Part shown: positions 42,074 through 49,465 of the stretch, in pieces
Layout of the letters: every line of letters begins with the position of its first letter
Position numbering within the stretch: the stretch's first letter is position 1
DNA from: Microbacterium sp. Root553
GTDB lineage: Bacteria; Actinomycetota; Actinomycetes; Actinomycetales; Microbacteriaceae
Assembly (NCBI RefSeq): GCF_001426995.1
Contig: NZ_LMFY01000001.1
Location: 623,444 to 674,721, forward strand
Length of the DNA stretch: 51,278 nt
Reading direction: 5' to 3'
Translations under genes and position numbers: made by a program
The notes under the pieces: model-generated
What the model saw: the letters and a program-made list of their open reading frames with translations, nothing else
Told to the model about the DNA's origin: nothing
Databases searched by the model: none

Positions 42074-42079
42074 ATCATA
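42074..42079 (-). promoter_or_regulatory. Candidate -10 of the kinase/giant protein operon
   Basis: TATGAT on the minus strand is one base from the TATAAT consensus and lies about 78 bases upstream of the kinase ATG in a 145-base gap. It would give a leader of about 70 bases. The -35 region (GGCGGT at about 17 bases) is poor, which is common for actinobacterial promoters. Confidence 0.5.
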
Positions 42080-42141
42080 GTCGAGGGGTCGCCCGCACCG
42101 CCTCTGTCACCTTCCCGCGGGCGGCGTGCGGGGAGCGCTGA

Positions 42142-42711
42142 TCATGCCCGCCAGCATCCCTCCACATGATCGTCGACCATTCCGCTCGACTGCATGAGGG
42201 CGTACATCGTGGTGGGTCCGACGAACCGGAAGCCGCGGCGACGCAGCTCCTTGCTCATCGCGGTGGATTCAGGGGTGACGGGCGGAACGTCCGACAGGGT
42301 CTTCGGCCGGGCGCCCGAGGGGTGCGGCGCGAACGACCACATGAGTCGGTCGAGTTCTCCTTCGGCCATGGTGCGCACGATCTGGGCATTGCCGATGGTC
42401 GCCAGCACCTTGGCCCGGTTGCGGATGATGCCGGCATCGCCCATCAGCCGTTCGACATCGGAGTCGTCGAACTCCGCCACCGTATCGATGTCGAAGCCCG
42501 CGAAGACCTCGCGGAAGCGAGGACGCTTGCGCAGGATGGTGATCCACGAGAGGCCCGCCTGAAAGCCTTCGAGCGACATCTTCTCGAACAGCGGACGGTC
42601 GCCGTGCAGTGGCCTGCCCCACTCTTCGTCGTGGTAGCGGACGTACTCGGGGTCGTCTCCCACCCAGGCACAGCGAGCGCGGCCATCGGGTGCGGTGATC
42701 AGGGAGGTCAT
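42142..42711 (-). CDS. tag: DNA-3-methyladenine glycosylase I
   Basis: The 189-residue protein removes 3-methyladenine from alkylated DNA. It shows the Tag family motifs: RCAWVG with the zinc-binding cysteine near the N-terminus, YHDEEWG, FEKMSLEGFQAGLSW, and the C-terminal zinc ligands in DDHVEGCW. Family length (~190) and all key residues are kept. It is a single gene between the kinase operon and an alcohol dehydrogenase with intergenic gaps on both sides, so it looks independent of the secretion locus. No alkylation-response regulator was seen next to it. Confidence 0.96.
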   Translation of the reverse strand: MTSLITAPDGRARCAWVGDDPEYVRYHDEEWGRPLHGDRPLFEKMSLEGFQAGLSWITILRKRPRFREVFAGFDIDTVAEFDDSDVERLMGDAGIIRNRAKVLATIGNAQIVRTMAEGELDRLMWSFAPHPSGARPKTLSDVPPVTPESTAMSKELRRRGFRFVGPTTMYALMQSSGMVDDHVEGCWRA

Positions 42712-42743
42712 GCGCTCACGCTATCGGCGACGGCGGACATGCT

Positions 42744-42771
42744 GCGGGTCGGCTCCGGCCTGCCGACCCGC
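42744..42771. terminator. 10-bp perfect hairpin between adh and tag
   Basis: GCGGGTCGGC (42744-42753) pairs perfectly with GCCGACCCGC (42762-42771) around an 8-base loop. It lies about 120 bases past the dehydrogenase stop and about 33 bases upstream of the tag ATG on the minus strand. There is no T-run, so it could be a weak terminator or a leader hairpin. Confidence 0.4.
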
Positions 42772-42891
42772 TCCTTCATCGAACCGGATGGCTGAAGAAG
42801 TCACGGGTGGCGGGCCGGATGCCGTCATCCCGTCCGCCGACCGGGGAACAGTCAGCCAGAACGCGGCGGGCGCCGAGAAGGGCGCTTACGA

Positions 42892-43938
42892 TCAGTCCGC
42901 GAACGTCGAGGCGTCGATCACGAAGCGGTAGCGCACGTCGGACGCGAGCACGCGGTCGTACGCCTCGTTGATCTGCGCGGCGGTGATGACCTCGATCTCC
43001 GAGGCGATGCCGTGCTCGGCACAGAAGTCGAGCATCTCCTGCGTCTCGCGGATGCCGCCGATGTTGGAGCCGGCGAGCGAACGGCGACCGCCGATCAGCG
43101 ACATCACCTGCACGGGCAGCGGTTCGGCGGGCGCCCCCACGCAGACCATCGAGCCGCCCACATCGAGCAGCCCGAGGTAGGCGCGCAGGTCGACGACCGC
43201 GCTCACGGTGTTGAGGATCACGTCGAACGAGCCGCCCAGTGACGCGAAGGTCTCGGGGTCGCTCGTCGCGTAGTAGTGGTCGGCGCCGAGGCGCAGTCCG
43301 TCATCCTTCTTGTTCAGGGTCTGCGACAGCACGGTCACCTCGGCGCCCAGGGCATGGGCGATCTGCACGGCCATGTGGCCGAGACCGCCGAGACCGACGA
43401 CGGCGACGCGCGAGCCGGGTCCGACGTTCCAGTGACGAAGCGGCGAGTAGGTCGTGATGCCCGCGCAGAGCAGCGGAGCGGCGACATCGAGCGCGAGAGC
43501 GTCGGGGATGCGGACGGCGAACGACTCGGTCACGACGACCTGCTCCGAGTAGCCGCCCTGCGTGATCGAGCCGTCACGATCGGTGCTGCCGTATGTGAAG
43601 ACGGCGCCGCGGGAGCAGAACTGCTCGTCGCCGCGCTCGCAGTTGCGGCACTCGCCGCAGGAGTTGACGAGGCATCCCACGCCGACGCGGTCGCCGACGG
43701 AGTGCCTGGTGACGTCGGAGCCGACGGCGGCGACGGTTCCCGCGATCTCGTGACCAGGTGCGAGCGGATAGCTCTGCGGACCCCAGTCGCCGCGGACCGT
43801 ATGGATGTCGGAGTGGCAGATGCCGGCGAAGGCGATGTCGATCAGGATGTCGTGGGCACCGAGCTCCCTCCTCTCGATGACGGTCTTCTCGAGCGGTGCG
43901 GCTTCGCTGGGTGCGGCGTAAGCGTGGACACGGGTCAT
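42892..43938 (-). CDS. Zinc-dependent alcohol/aldehyde dehydrogenase (NADP-type, YahK/CAD group)
   Basis: The 348-residue medium-chain dehydrogenase starts at ATG 43938, six bases after a GAGGAG site; a GTG one codon earlier is possible. It has the catalytic zinc ligands Cys41 (GICHSDIH) and His63-Glu64 (PGHEIAG), the structural zinc cysteines 94, 97, 100 and 108, and the cofactor motif [12 protein letters not shown]. The GICHSD and GGLGH motifs place it with YahK/cinnamyl-alcohol-dehydrogenase-like NADPH aldehyde reductases, which reduce a range of aldehydes. The natural substrate cannot be read from sequence. It is divergent from the membrane protein at 44052. Confidence 0.93.
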   Translation of the reverse strand: MTRVHAYAAPSEAAPLEKTVIERRELGAHDILIDIAFAGICHSDIHTVRGDWGPQSYPLAPGHEIAGTVAAVGSDVTRHSVGDRVGVGCLVNSCGECRNCERGDEQFCSRGAVFTYGSTDRDGSITQGGYSEQVVVTESFAVRIPDALALDVAAPLLCAGITTYSPLRHWNVGPGSRVAVVGLGGLGHMAVQIAHALGAEVTVLSQTLNKKDDGLRLGADHYYATSDPETFASLGGSFDVILNTVSAVVDLRAYLGLLDVGGSMVCVGAPAEPLPVQVMSLIGGRRSLAGSNIGGIRETQEMLDFCAEHGIASEIEVITAAQINEAYDRVLASDVRYRFVIDASTFAD

Positions 43939-44051
43939 CACGGGCTCCTCGGGTGGATTCGGGTAGAACCCATCGACCTTACGGGCCGAACCTGTGTCGA
44001 TCCCGACGTGGGTATCGGTACCGTGGTGCTACGGCTCCGGAGGGGAAGTCC
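43939..44051. promoter_or_regulatory. Divergent promoter region between adh and the plus-strand membrane protein
   Basis: This 113-base gap must drive two genes in opposite directions. It contains the palindrome GGTACC within GGTATCGGTACC at about 44023-44034, but no hexamers good enough to place either promoter exactly. Confidence 0.35.
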
Positions 44052-44954
44052 ATGCGCACATCATCGTCGACCGCACGCCTGCTCACGATCGTGGTGGCTG
44101 TCGTGCTCACTCCGATCGCCCTGATCCTGCTCTCCGTCGGCGGGCAGACGATGAATCTCACGCTCCTCGCCTACGGCTTCGACGGCGACGTGACGCCGCT
44201 CATCGGCCCCGTGCTGCTGCAGGCGCTCGGGCTCGCGCTGCTCGTGCTGGTCGCGCTCACCGGCATCCGGAGTTCCGCCGGCCTGATCGTCGTCGGCCTG
44301 TCGAGCATCGGCCCTCTCGTCGTCGCGGTCCTCCCCGTGACGCTGTCATGGCTCTATCGGGTGACTCCACGGGAGTGGGGCGACGGCCTTCTGTACGGGG
44401 TGCCCCTCATCGTGCTCGCCTCCCTCGGCGCCATGGGGCTGGTGCTGGCGCTGGTGCGCCGGGACCCGCGCCCGAAGAGCGGAGTCCTCTGGGCGATCGG
44501 CCTCATCGCCTCACCGCTGCTGCTGGTCGCCGGCGCGGGGGCGATCGCCTGGGGCATCGCCGACGGCACGCTCTTCGCCCTGCAGCGGTTCCAGTTCGAC
44601 ATCCGTCCGGGGGCCGCGGGAGCGGTCGTCGCCGGCACGGTGCTCGTCGTGGCGGGCGTCCTTCTGACCCGCTGGTCGCCGTTCGCGCTGATCCTGCCAG
44701 CGGTGGCGCTGCTGGCCGTCGGCGTCGCTCTCATCGCCGCTCCCGATGCCACGGTGCCGATGCTCTTCCAGCTGCCCCGCCCGCTGAACACCGTCGTACC
44801 GAGCATGCTGCTCTACGCAGGCGGGGCCGCGGCGGGTGTGCTGTATCTCGCATTCACCGCCGTGCTCCTGCGGGTGCGCGCGCAGTCGCGGCGATCGGAA
44901 CAGGCCCCCTCCGCACCCGCGACGTACCCACCTGCGACGTACCCACCGGCCTGA
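44052..44954 (+). CDS. Polytopic membrane protein of unknown function
   Basis: I do not recognise a family. The 300-residue protein starts at ATG 44052 after a strong GGAGGGGAAG site; a longer in-frame start upstream lies in the promoter region and is rejected. About eight hydrophobic helices are spread over residues 8-275, typical of a small integral membrane protein, with few charged residues between them. The tail ends in a tandem ATYPPATYPPA repeat, and the DNA shows a matching 15-base duplication. It is the only clear plus-strand gene in the window and is followed by an 18-bp hairpin. Transport or sensing cannot be inferred. Confidence 0.85.
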   Translation: MRTSSSTARLLTIVVAVVLTPIALILLSVGGQTMNLTLLAYGFDGDVTPLIGPVLLQALGLALLVLVALTGIRSSAGLIVVGLSSIGPLVVAVLPVTLSWLYRVTPREWGDGLLYGVPLIVLASLGAMGLVLALVRRDPRPKSGVLWAIGLIASPLLLVAGAGAIAWGIADGTLFALQRFQFDIRPGAAGAVVAGTVLVVAGVLLTRWSPFALILPAVALLAVGVALIAAPDATVPMLFQLPRPLNTVVPSMLLYAGGAAAGVLYLAFTAVLLRVRAQSRRSEQAPSAPATYPPATYPPA

Positions 44955-45044
44955 CACGGACATCAGGGCAGGAAGCTCGGATCCGGCCCCTCTGCTCGGC
45001 CACCGGTCGGCGTGCGCGATTCCGCACGAACATCGGCCCCGGCT

Positions 45045-45085
45045 GCAGGAACGGCCCCGCACACGCGGTGCGGGGCCGTTCCTGC
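45045..45085. terminator. 18-bp perfect hairpin, probable bidirectional terminator
   Basis: GCAGGAACGGCCCCGCAC (45045-45062) pairs perfectly with 45068-45085 around a 5-base loop. It lies between two converging genes, 91 bases after the plus-strand membrane protein stop and 30 bases after the acyl-CoA oxidase stop on the minus strand. It has no T-run on either side, as is common for terminators of high-GC actinobacteria. Confidence 0.8.
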
Positions 45086-45114
45086 TGAATTGTGAACGCG
45101 CTCTTGGCCCGAGG

Positions 45115-47184
45115 TCAGCGCCTGGCGTTCTTCTTCAGCGTCTTCTCCAGCACCGGAGCCTCGCCGGATGCCGCGAGCGCGGCGTAGTACTCACGCGCCT
45201 CGTCCTGACGCCGGCGCTCGGCACCCGAGGCGATCGGTGCGCGCACGTGCTCCGGCTCGTAACCGAACGCGGCGACGAGGTCGAGAGCGTGCGGACGCAG
45301 GCGCGTGCACAGGCGGTCGATGTAGCGGGAGACCGCGGCGGCACGCTGCGTCGACAGCCGACCGTTGATGAGGTGCCAGGCGAGGTGCTTCTCGATGAGC
45401 TGCAGCCCGAACAGATCGCGCAGCCAGGTGAGCACCTTCTTGGTGTCGGCATCCTCGATGCGCCGAAGGGCGTCGGTGAACGCCTCCCACTGCAGCAGCT
45501 CACCGTGGGCCCGCGCCGCCTCGATCAGCTCGGCCTGGTTCTCGTTGAACAGCCGCTCACCCAGCGCCTTGTCCTTGCCCGCAGGGCGCAGCCGGCCGGC
45601 GATGTCGGCCACCATCTGCTGCACGCGCTCGGCGAGCAGCTGATGCTGCTGCTCCTCGCGCAGCCCGTTCTCGACCGACCGCGAGACCTGCCCGAGGTCG
45701 ACGACCGACTGCCCGAACTGGCGGAGGCCGGCGCCGTGGAACAGCTTGCCCGCGGTCATCCCGACGGCGAACTTGGCCAGGGCGGCGGCATCCTTGCCGG
45801 TGAACTGCCGGGCGTAGTCGGTCAGCAGACGCTTGCCGACCAGCTGCAGGAGCACGTTGTTGTCACCCTCGAACGTCACGTAGATGTCGAGGTCGGCGCG
45901 GAGTCCGACGAGGCGGTTCTCGAACATGAAGCCGGCACCGCCGCAGGCCTCGCGCGCCTCCTGCAGCGTGTCGAGGGCATGCCACGTCGACAGCGGCTTG
46001 AGGGCTGCGGCGAGCGTCTCGAGATCCTCGCGGTCCTCGGGGGTGTCGATGCGGCCCGAGAACACGCCGTCGAACTTCTGCAGGAACTCGTCGTGCGCGA
46101 AGATCTGCGCGTAGGTCGTCGCCAGACGCGGGAACAGGCGGCGCTGGTGCTTGCCGTAGTCGAGCAGCACGACCTCCTGCCCGTCGGCGCCGTCGAACTG
46201 ACGACGCTGGGTGGCGTAGGTGATCGCGATGTCCAGTCCGAGAGCAGAGGCCCAGCAGGCCGCACCGTCGAGCGACACCCGTCCCTGCACCAGCGTGCCC
46301 AGCATCGTGAAGAAGCGGCGACCTGGACTGTCGATCGCGCTCGAGTACGTGCCGTCGGCAGCCACGTCACCGTACTTGTTCAGCAGGTTCGTGCGGGGGA
46401 TGCGGATGTGGTCGAAGCTCAGGCGTCCGTTGTCGATGCCGTTGAGGCCGCCCTTGAGGCCGTCGTCCTCGCGCCCGATACCGGGGAGGTCGTTGCCGTC
46501 GTCACCGCGAAGCGGCACGTAGAAGCAGTGCACGCCGTGATTGACGCCGTTCGTGATCAGCTGCGCGAACACGGTCGCGGCGATGCCGTGCAGCGCCGCG
46601 TTGCCGAGGTACTCCTTCGTGGCACCCCGGAAGGGGGTGTTGATCACGAACTCCTCGGTCGCGGGGTCGTACGTCGCGGTCGTCCCCACCGCGGCGACAT
46701 CGGACCCGTGGCCGATCTCGGTCATCGCGAAGGCGCCGGGAATCGAGAGATCCATGACGCCGGGCAGCCACTTCGCGTGGTGCTCGGCCGTGCCGAGCTG
46801 CAGGATGGCCGAGCCGAAGAGCCCCCACTGCACGCCCGACTTGATCTGCAGGCTGGGGTCGGCGACGACGAGCTCCTCGAAGCCCGCGATGTTGCCGCCG
46901 TTGTTCTCCTCGCCGCCCAGCGCCTTGGGGAACGCCCGGTGCACGGCCTTCTTCTCCACCAGGAGGTGCAGCTGGCCGAGCACGCGCTCGCGGTGATCGT
47001 CCTTGCCCAGTGCGTCGTCGCGCCAGAACGCCGAGTCCTTGATCATCTCTCGCGCCTCGCGGCGGGTGTCCGCCCAGGTGCCCATCAGCAGATCGGTGAC
47101 GCGGGCGACGTCGATGCGCAGATTCGCGTCGCTGGTGCGGGAATGAGGGCGGGTCGTCTTCGGACGGACGGCGGCGTCGACCAT
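45115..47184 (-). CDS. Acyl-CoA oxidase/dehydrogenase family protein
   Basis: The 689-residue protein matches the acyl-CoA oxidase family by length and fold order: N-terminal helical domain, flavin-binding beta domain (FAMTEIGHGSDV and the FAD region near ATYDPATEEFVINTP), helical C-terminal domains. The conserved catalytic base lies in TFEGDNNVLLQ, Glu439. Such enzymes oxidise acyl-CoA to trans-2-enoyl-CoA at the first step of fatty acid breakdown, passing electrons to oxygen. The C-terminus (KKNARR) shows nothing unusual. The start follows a GAGAGGAA site; the 120-base gap upstream holds no firm promoter. Alternative: an acyl-CoA dehydrogenase of the large fused type; length favours oxidase. 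Confidence 0.92.
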   Translation of the reverse strand: MVDAAVRPKTTRPHSRTSDANLRIDVARVTDLLMGTWADTRREAREMIKDSAFWRDDALGKDDHRERVLGQLHLLVEKKAVHRAFPKALGGEENNGGNIAGFEELVVADPSLQIKSGVQWGLFGSAILQLGTAEHHAKWLPGVMDLSIPGAFAMTEIGHGSDVAAVGTTATYDPATEEFVINTPFRGATKEYLGNAALHGIAATVFAQLITNGVNHGVHCFYVPLRGDDGNDLPGIGREDDGLKGGLNGIDNGRLSFDHIRIPRTNLLNKYGDVAADGTYSSAIDSPGRRFFTMLGTLVQGRVSLDGAACWASALGLDIAITYATQRRQFDGADGQEVVLLDYGKHQRRLFPRLATTYAQIFAHDEFLQKFDGVFSGRIDTPEDREDLETLAAALKPLSTWHALDTLQEAREACGGAGFMFENRLVGLRADLDIYVTFEGDNNVLLQLVGKRLLTDYARQFTGKDAAALAKFAVGMTAGKLFHGAGLRQFGQSVVDLGQVSRSVENGLREEQQHQLLAERVQQMVADIAGRLRPAGKDKALGERLFNENQAELIEAARAHGELLQWEAFTDALRRIEDADTKKVLTWLRDLFGLQLIEKHLAWHLINGRLSTQRAAAVSRYIDRLCTRLRPHALDLVAAFGYEPEHVRAPIASGAERRRQDEAREYYAALAASGEAPVLEKTLKKNARR

Positions 47185-47304
47185 GAGCGTTCCTCTCAGA
47201 GGGAAGTAGGGGTGCCTTCATGGTAGGTCTGCGACAACATCCGAAGAACTCGCCTGTACCCATCCTCCAAGCCGTACCGATCCTGTGGACCGACACGATT
47301 GTGG

Positions 47305-48573
47305 TCAGCCCACAGATGCTCCGGGTGGAGGCGAGGTCCTCGTCTGCTCCCATCGCCGCCGGGTGCCCGAGCTCAGGCGCGCCCAGGTGCGGTCGCGGAT
47401 GAAGATCGAGTCGATCGCGATCATCGTCAGCGAGAACCACGGCAGCCCCATGAGCACGCCGATGCCGATGTGGAAGGAGAGGATGCCGACGAGCCCGATC
47501 AGACGCGTCGGTCGGGTCAGCAGCATGAGCGGGAAGGCCACCTGCAGGATGATCGACCCCCAGGTCGCCGCGACGACCATCGGTCCCCACGACGTCACGA
47601 GATCGCTGAGCACCGGCCAGGTGCCGAACCGCGCGGTCTGCAGCGGGTTGTAGACCGCGTACCCCTCTTCCCACGGAGCGCCGCCGGCCTTGTACAGCGC
47701 GCCCGAGGCGTACACGAAGCACACCTGCGCCGTGAGGGCGACGAGGGCGAGGTTGTGGAACACCGTGCCCAGCAGCGCCGGCTGACTGTTCGGCCTGAAC
47801 CACTCGCCGCTCTTCGCCCGGCGCTTCGCATCCAGCGACCACCGCGCGGCGGGATCGGCGAAGAACAGCAGCAGCAGCGCGATGCGGAACATGTTGTCGC
47901 CCTGGTCGCCGACCATGTCGTTGGCCTCGACGAAGCCGATCCACAGGCAGAAGAAGATCGGCAGCACGATGCGGAACCGCCAGCCCAGCACGAACAGCAC
48001 CGCGAGCACGCCGAGCAGCAGATACAGCGCGGTATAGAGGACGTCGTTGCCCATCGCCGCGTGGAACGCGCTGAACACCCAGATCTTCGGGAACTCGCTC
48101 ACGGGGTCGGCGAGCTCGCCGTTCCAGGCCGATCCCGATCCGAACGTGTAGAGACGCGTGCCGAAGTTCGCGGCGAGCAGGCCGAGCGCGGTGACGCCGA
48201 ACAGGATGCGGGTGACGGCGAGCCCGTACAGGGCCTTCTTGCCGGAGAAGAGCCAGTCGCCGACGAAGGCCGAGATGCGATCGATGGCCGAGAGCACCAT
48301 CGCCCAGAGTCCGGCGATCATCGACGAGGCGAAGCTCAGCAGGCGGGTGAGGAAGGACCGGGGCGGCGTTCCGTCCGGAGCGCCGGACGGCGACGGGGCC
48401 GTCGGCTCGGGAGCCCTCGGAGCGGGAGCGACGGGGGCGGGAGCGACGGGCGCAGGCGCAGGCGCGGGCGCGGGCGCGGTGATCGTGGCCCGCGTCGATG
48501 CCGCCCCCTTCGTCGCCGGCGCCTTCTTCTTCGTCTTCGCCGTGGAGGACGCGGTCCTGGTCGGTGCGCTCAC
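47305..48573 (-). CDS. HTTM domain membrane protein
   Basis: The 422-residue protein starts at GTG 48573, overlapping the DUF5819 stop as GTGA; upstream in-frame sequence belongs to other frames of that gene. The first ~75 residues are Ala/Pro/Lys-rich and likely cytoplasmic. About eight membrane helices follow, with HTTM features: FGVTALGLL, WIGFVEANDMVGDQGDNMFR, LYKAGGAPW, FPLMLLT and FHIGIGVLMGLPWFS. The HTTM superfamily includes vitamin K-dependent gamma-carboxylases and SdpB, a peptide toxin maturation factor. Pairing with DUF5819 is a recurring arrangement in actinobacteria. Enzymatic activity is not shown; substrate unknown. Confidence 0.9.
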   Translation of the reverse strand: MSAPTRTASSTAKTKKKAPATKGAASTRATITAPAPAPAPAPVAPAPVAPAPRAPEPTAPSPSGAPDGTPPRSFLTRLLSFASSMIAGLWAMVLSAIDRISAFVGDWLFSGKKALYGLAVTRILFGVTALGLLAANFGTRLYTFGSGSAWNGELADPVSEFPKIWVFSAFHAAMGNDVLYTALYLLLGVLAVLFVLGWRFRIVLPIFFCLWIGFVEANDMVGDQGDNMFRIALLLLFFADPAARWSLDAKRRAKSGEWFRPNSQPALLGTVFHNLALVALTAQVCFVYASGALYKAGGAPWEEGYAVYNPLQTARFGTWPVLSDLVTSWGPMVVAATWGSIILQVAFPLMLLTRPTRLIGLVGILSFHIGIGVLMGLPWFSLTMIAIDSIFIRDRTWARLSSGTRRRWEQTRTSPPPGASVG

Positions 48574-49382
48574 GGCTGGGTCCTCTCGAACTGGCTGCGG
48601 AAGGTGTTCGCGAAGTTCTCGCGGCTCTGCCCTTCCTCTTCTATAGGGAGTCGCCACCCGGTGGTCGAGAACGTCGGATCCGGTCGCTGGGCGCCCGGGT
48701 CGTTGCGATCCGCGTACGGGACGACGTTCTGGCGGCTCACCCGGTACTGCACCTTGATCACGGCATCCGCGCCCCAGATCGCGTAGGCGACCTGGGTGGC
48801 GTAGGCGGTGGCGAGGTGCTCCTCGGCCATGTACGCCTCGGTCGACGGGTTGTCGCCCTCGAGCTCGTCGAAGGAGCGGACCATCCACTCCTCCCCGTCG
48901 CCCTCCGCGAAGTCCAGCGCGACGACGGCCTTCTGATCGGCGTTCAGCTTGTTGAAGGCGTTCATCTGACCGCTGGCGACCTCGCTCGACTGGATGCCGG
49001 CGCGGGGCGGGAAGAGGTTGTACCGGATCATCGAGAGCTCGACGTCGGTCGCACTCACCCAGCCGGTCTCGACCTGCTCGCCGTCCTTCTCGATGACGGC
49101 TCGGACGTTGAAGTGGTAGTCGCCGTTGATCGGCTCGGGGGCGAAGACGCTCCACGACTGACCGAACATCGGCAGCATGTACCCGGACAGCACCTGCTGC
49201 GTCGGGATCTCCCGCAGTGCCGAGTACGGCGCGATCCACAGGAACGACGCTCCCACGTGCCACAGCGTCAGCAGACAGGCCGCGAAGGCTATGAGCTTGA
49301 CCCACCAGGTCGGCCGCGGTCGCGCGGCGACCTGGTCGATCCGATCCGCCGCCTCGTGTTCCATCGATGAGATACCCGACAT
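48570..49382 (-). CDS. DUF5819 family protein
   Basis: The 270-residue protein begins MSGISSMEHEA after a GGATGG site; ATG 49364 is an alternative. It has one N-terminal membrane helix (~27-50) and an outer domain of ~220 residues with the family pattern SWSVFAPEPINGDYHF. The architecture is close to SdpA, the partner of the HTTM protein SdpB in sporulation-delaying toxin production, so the pair may work on a peptide or wall protein (inference). The stop overlaps the HTTM GTG as GTGA, implying equal synthesis. An Ala-rich wall-anchored protein gene ends 83 bases upstream. Confidence 0.88.
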   Translation of the reverse strand: MSGISSMEHEAADRIDQVAARPRPTWWVKLIAFAACLLTLWHVGASFLWIAPYSALREIPTQQVLSGYMLPMFGQSWSVFAPEPINGDYHFNVRAVIEKDGEQVETGWVSATDVELSMIRYNLFPPRAGIQSSEVASGQMNAFNKLNADQKAVVALDFAEGDGEEWMVRSFDELEGDNPSTEAYMAEEHLATAYATQVAYAIWGADAVIKVQYRVSRQNVVPYADRNDPGAQRPDPTFSTTGWRLPIEEEGQSRENFANTFRSQFERTQP

Positions 49383-49405
49383 CGTGCCATCCACATCTCT
49401 CTCGT

Positions 49406-49451
49406 CACCGAGGGTCGGGGTCGTCGCTCCGACGACCCCGACCTCTCGGTG
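49406..49451. terminator. 20-bp hairpin with one bulge, probable terminator of the wall-protein gene
   Basis: CACCGAGGGTCGGGGTCGTC (49406-49425) pairs with 49431-49451 around the loop GCTCC, with a single unpaired base. It begins 15 bases after the stop of the LAxTG protein gene on the minus strand and lies upstream of the DUF5819 start. No T-run follows. Confidence 0.75.
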
Positions 49452-49465
49452 CTCCGCGCTGCGAT

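Noticed and set aside
45115..47184. Acyl-CoA oxidase as part of the secretion or surface system.
   Set aside because: It has ordinary family residues, its own gap upstream and a terminator hairpin downstream; nothing links it to the neighbours.
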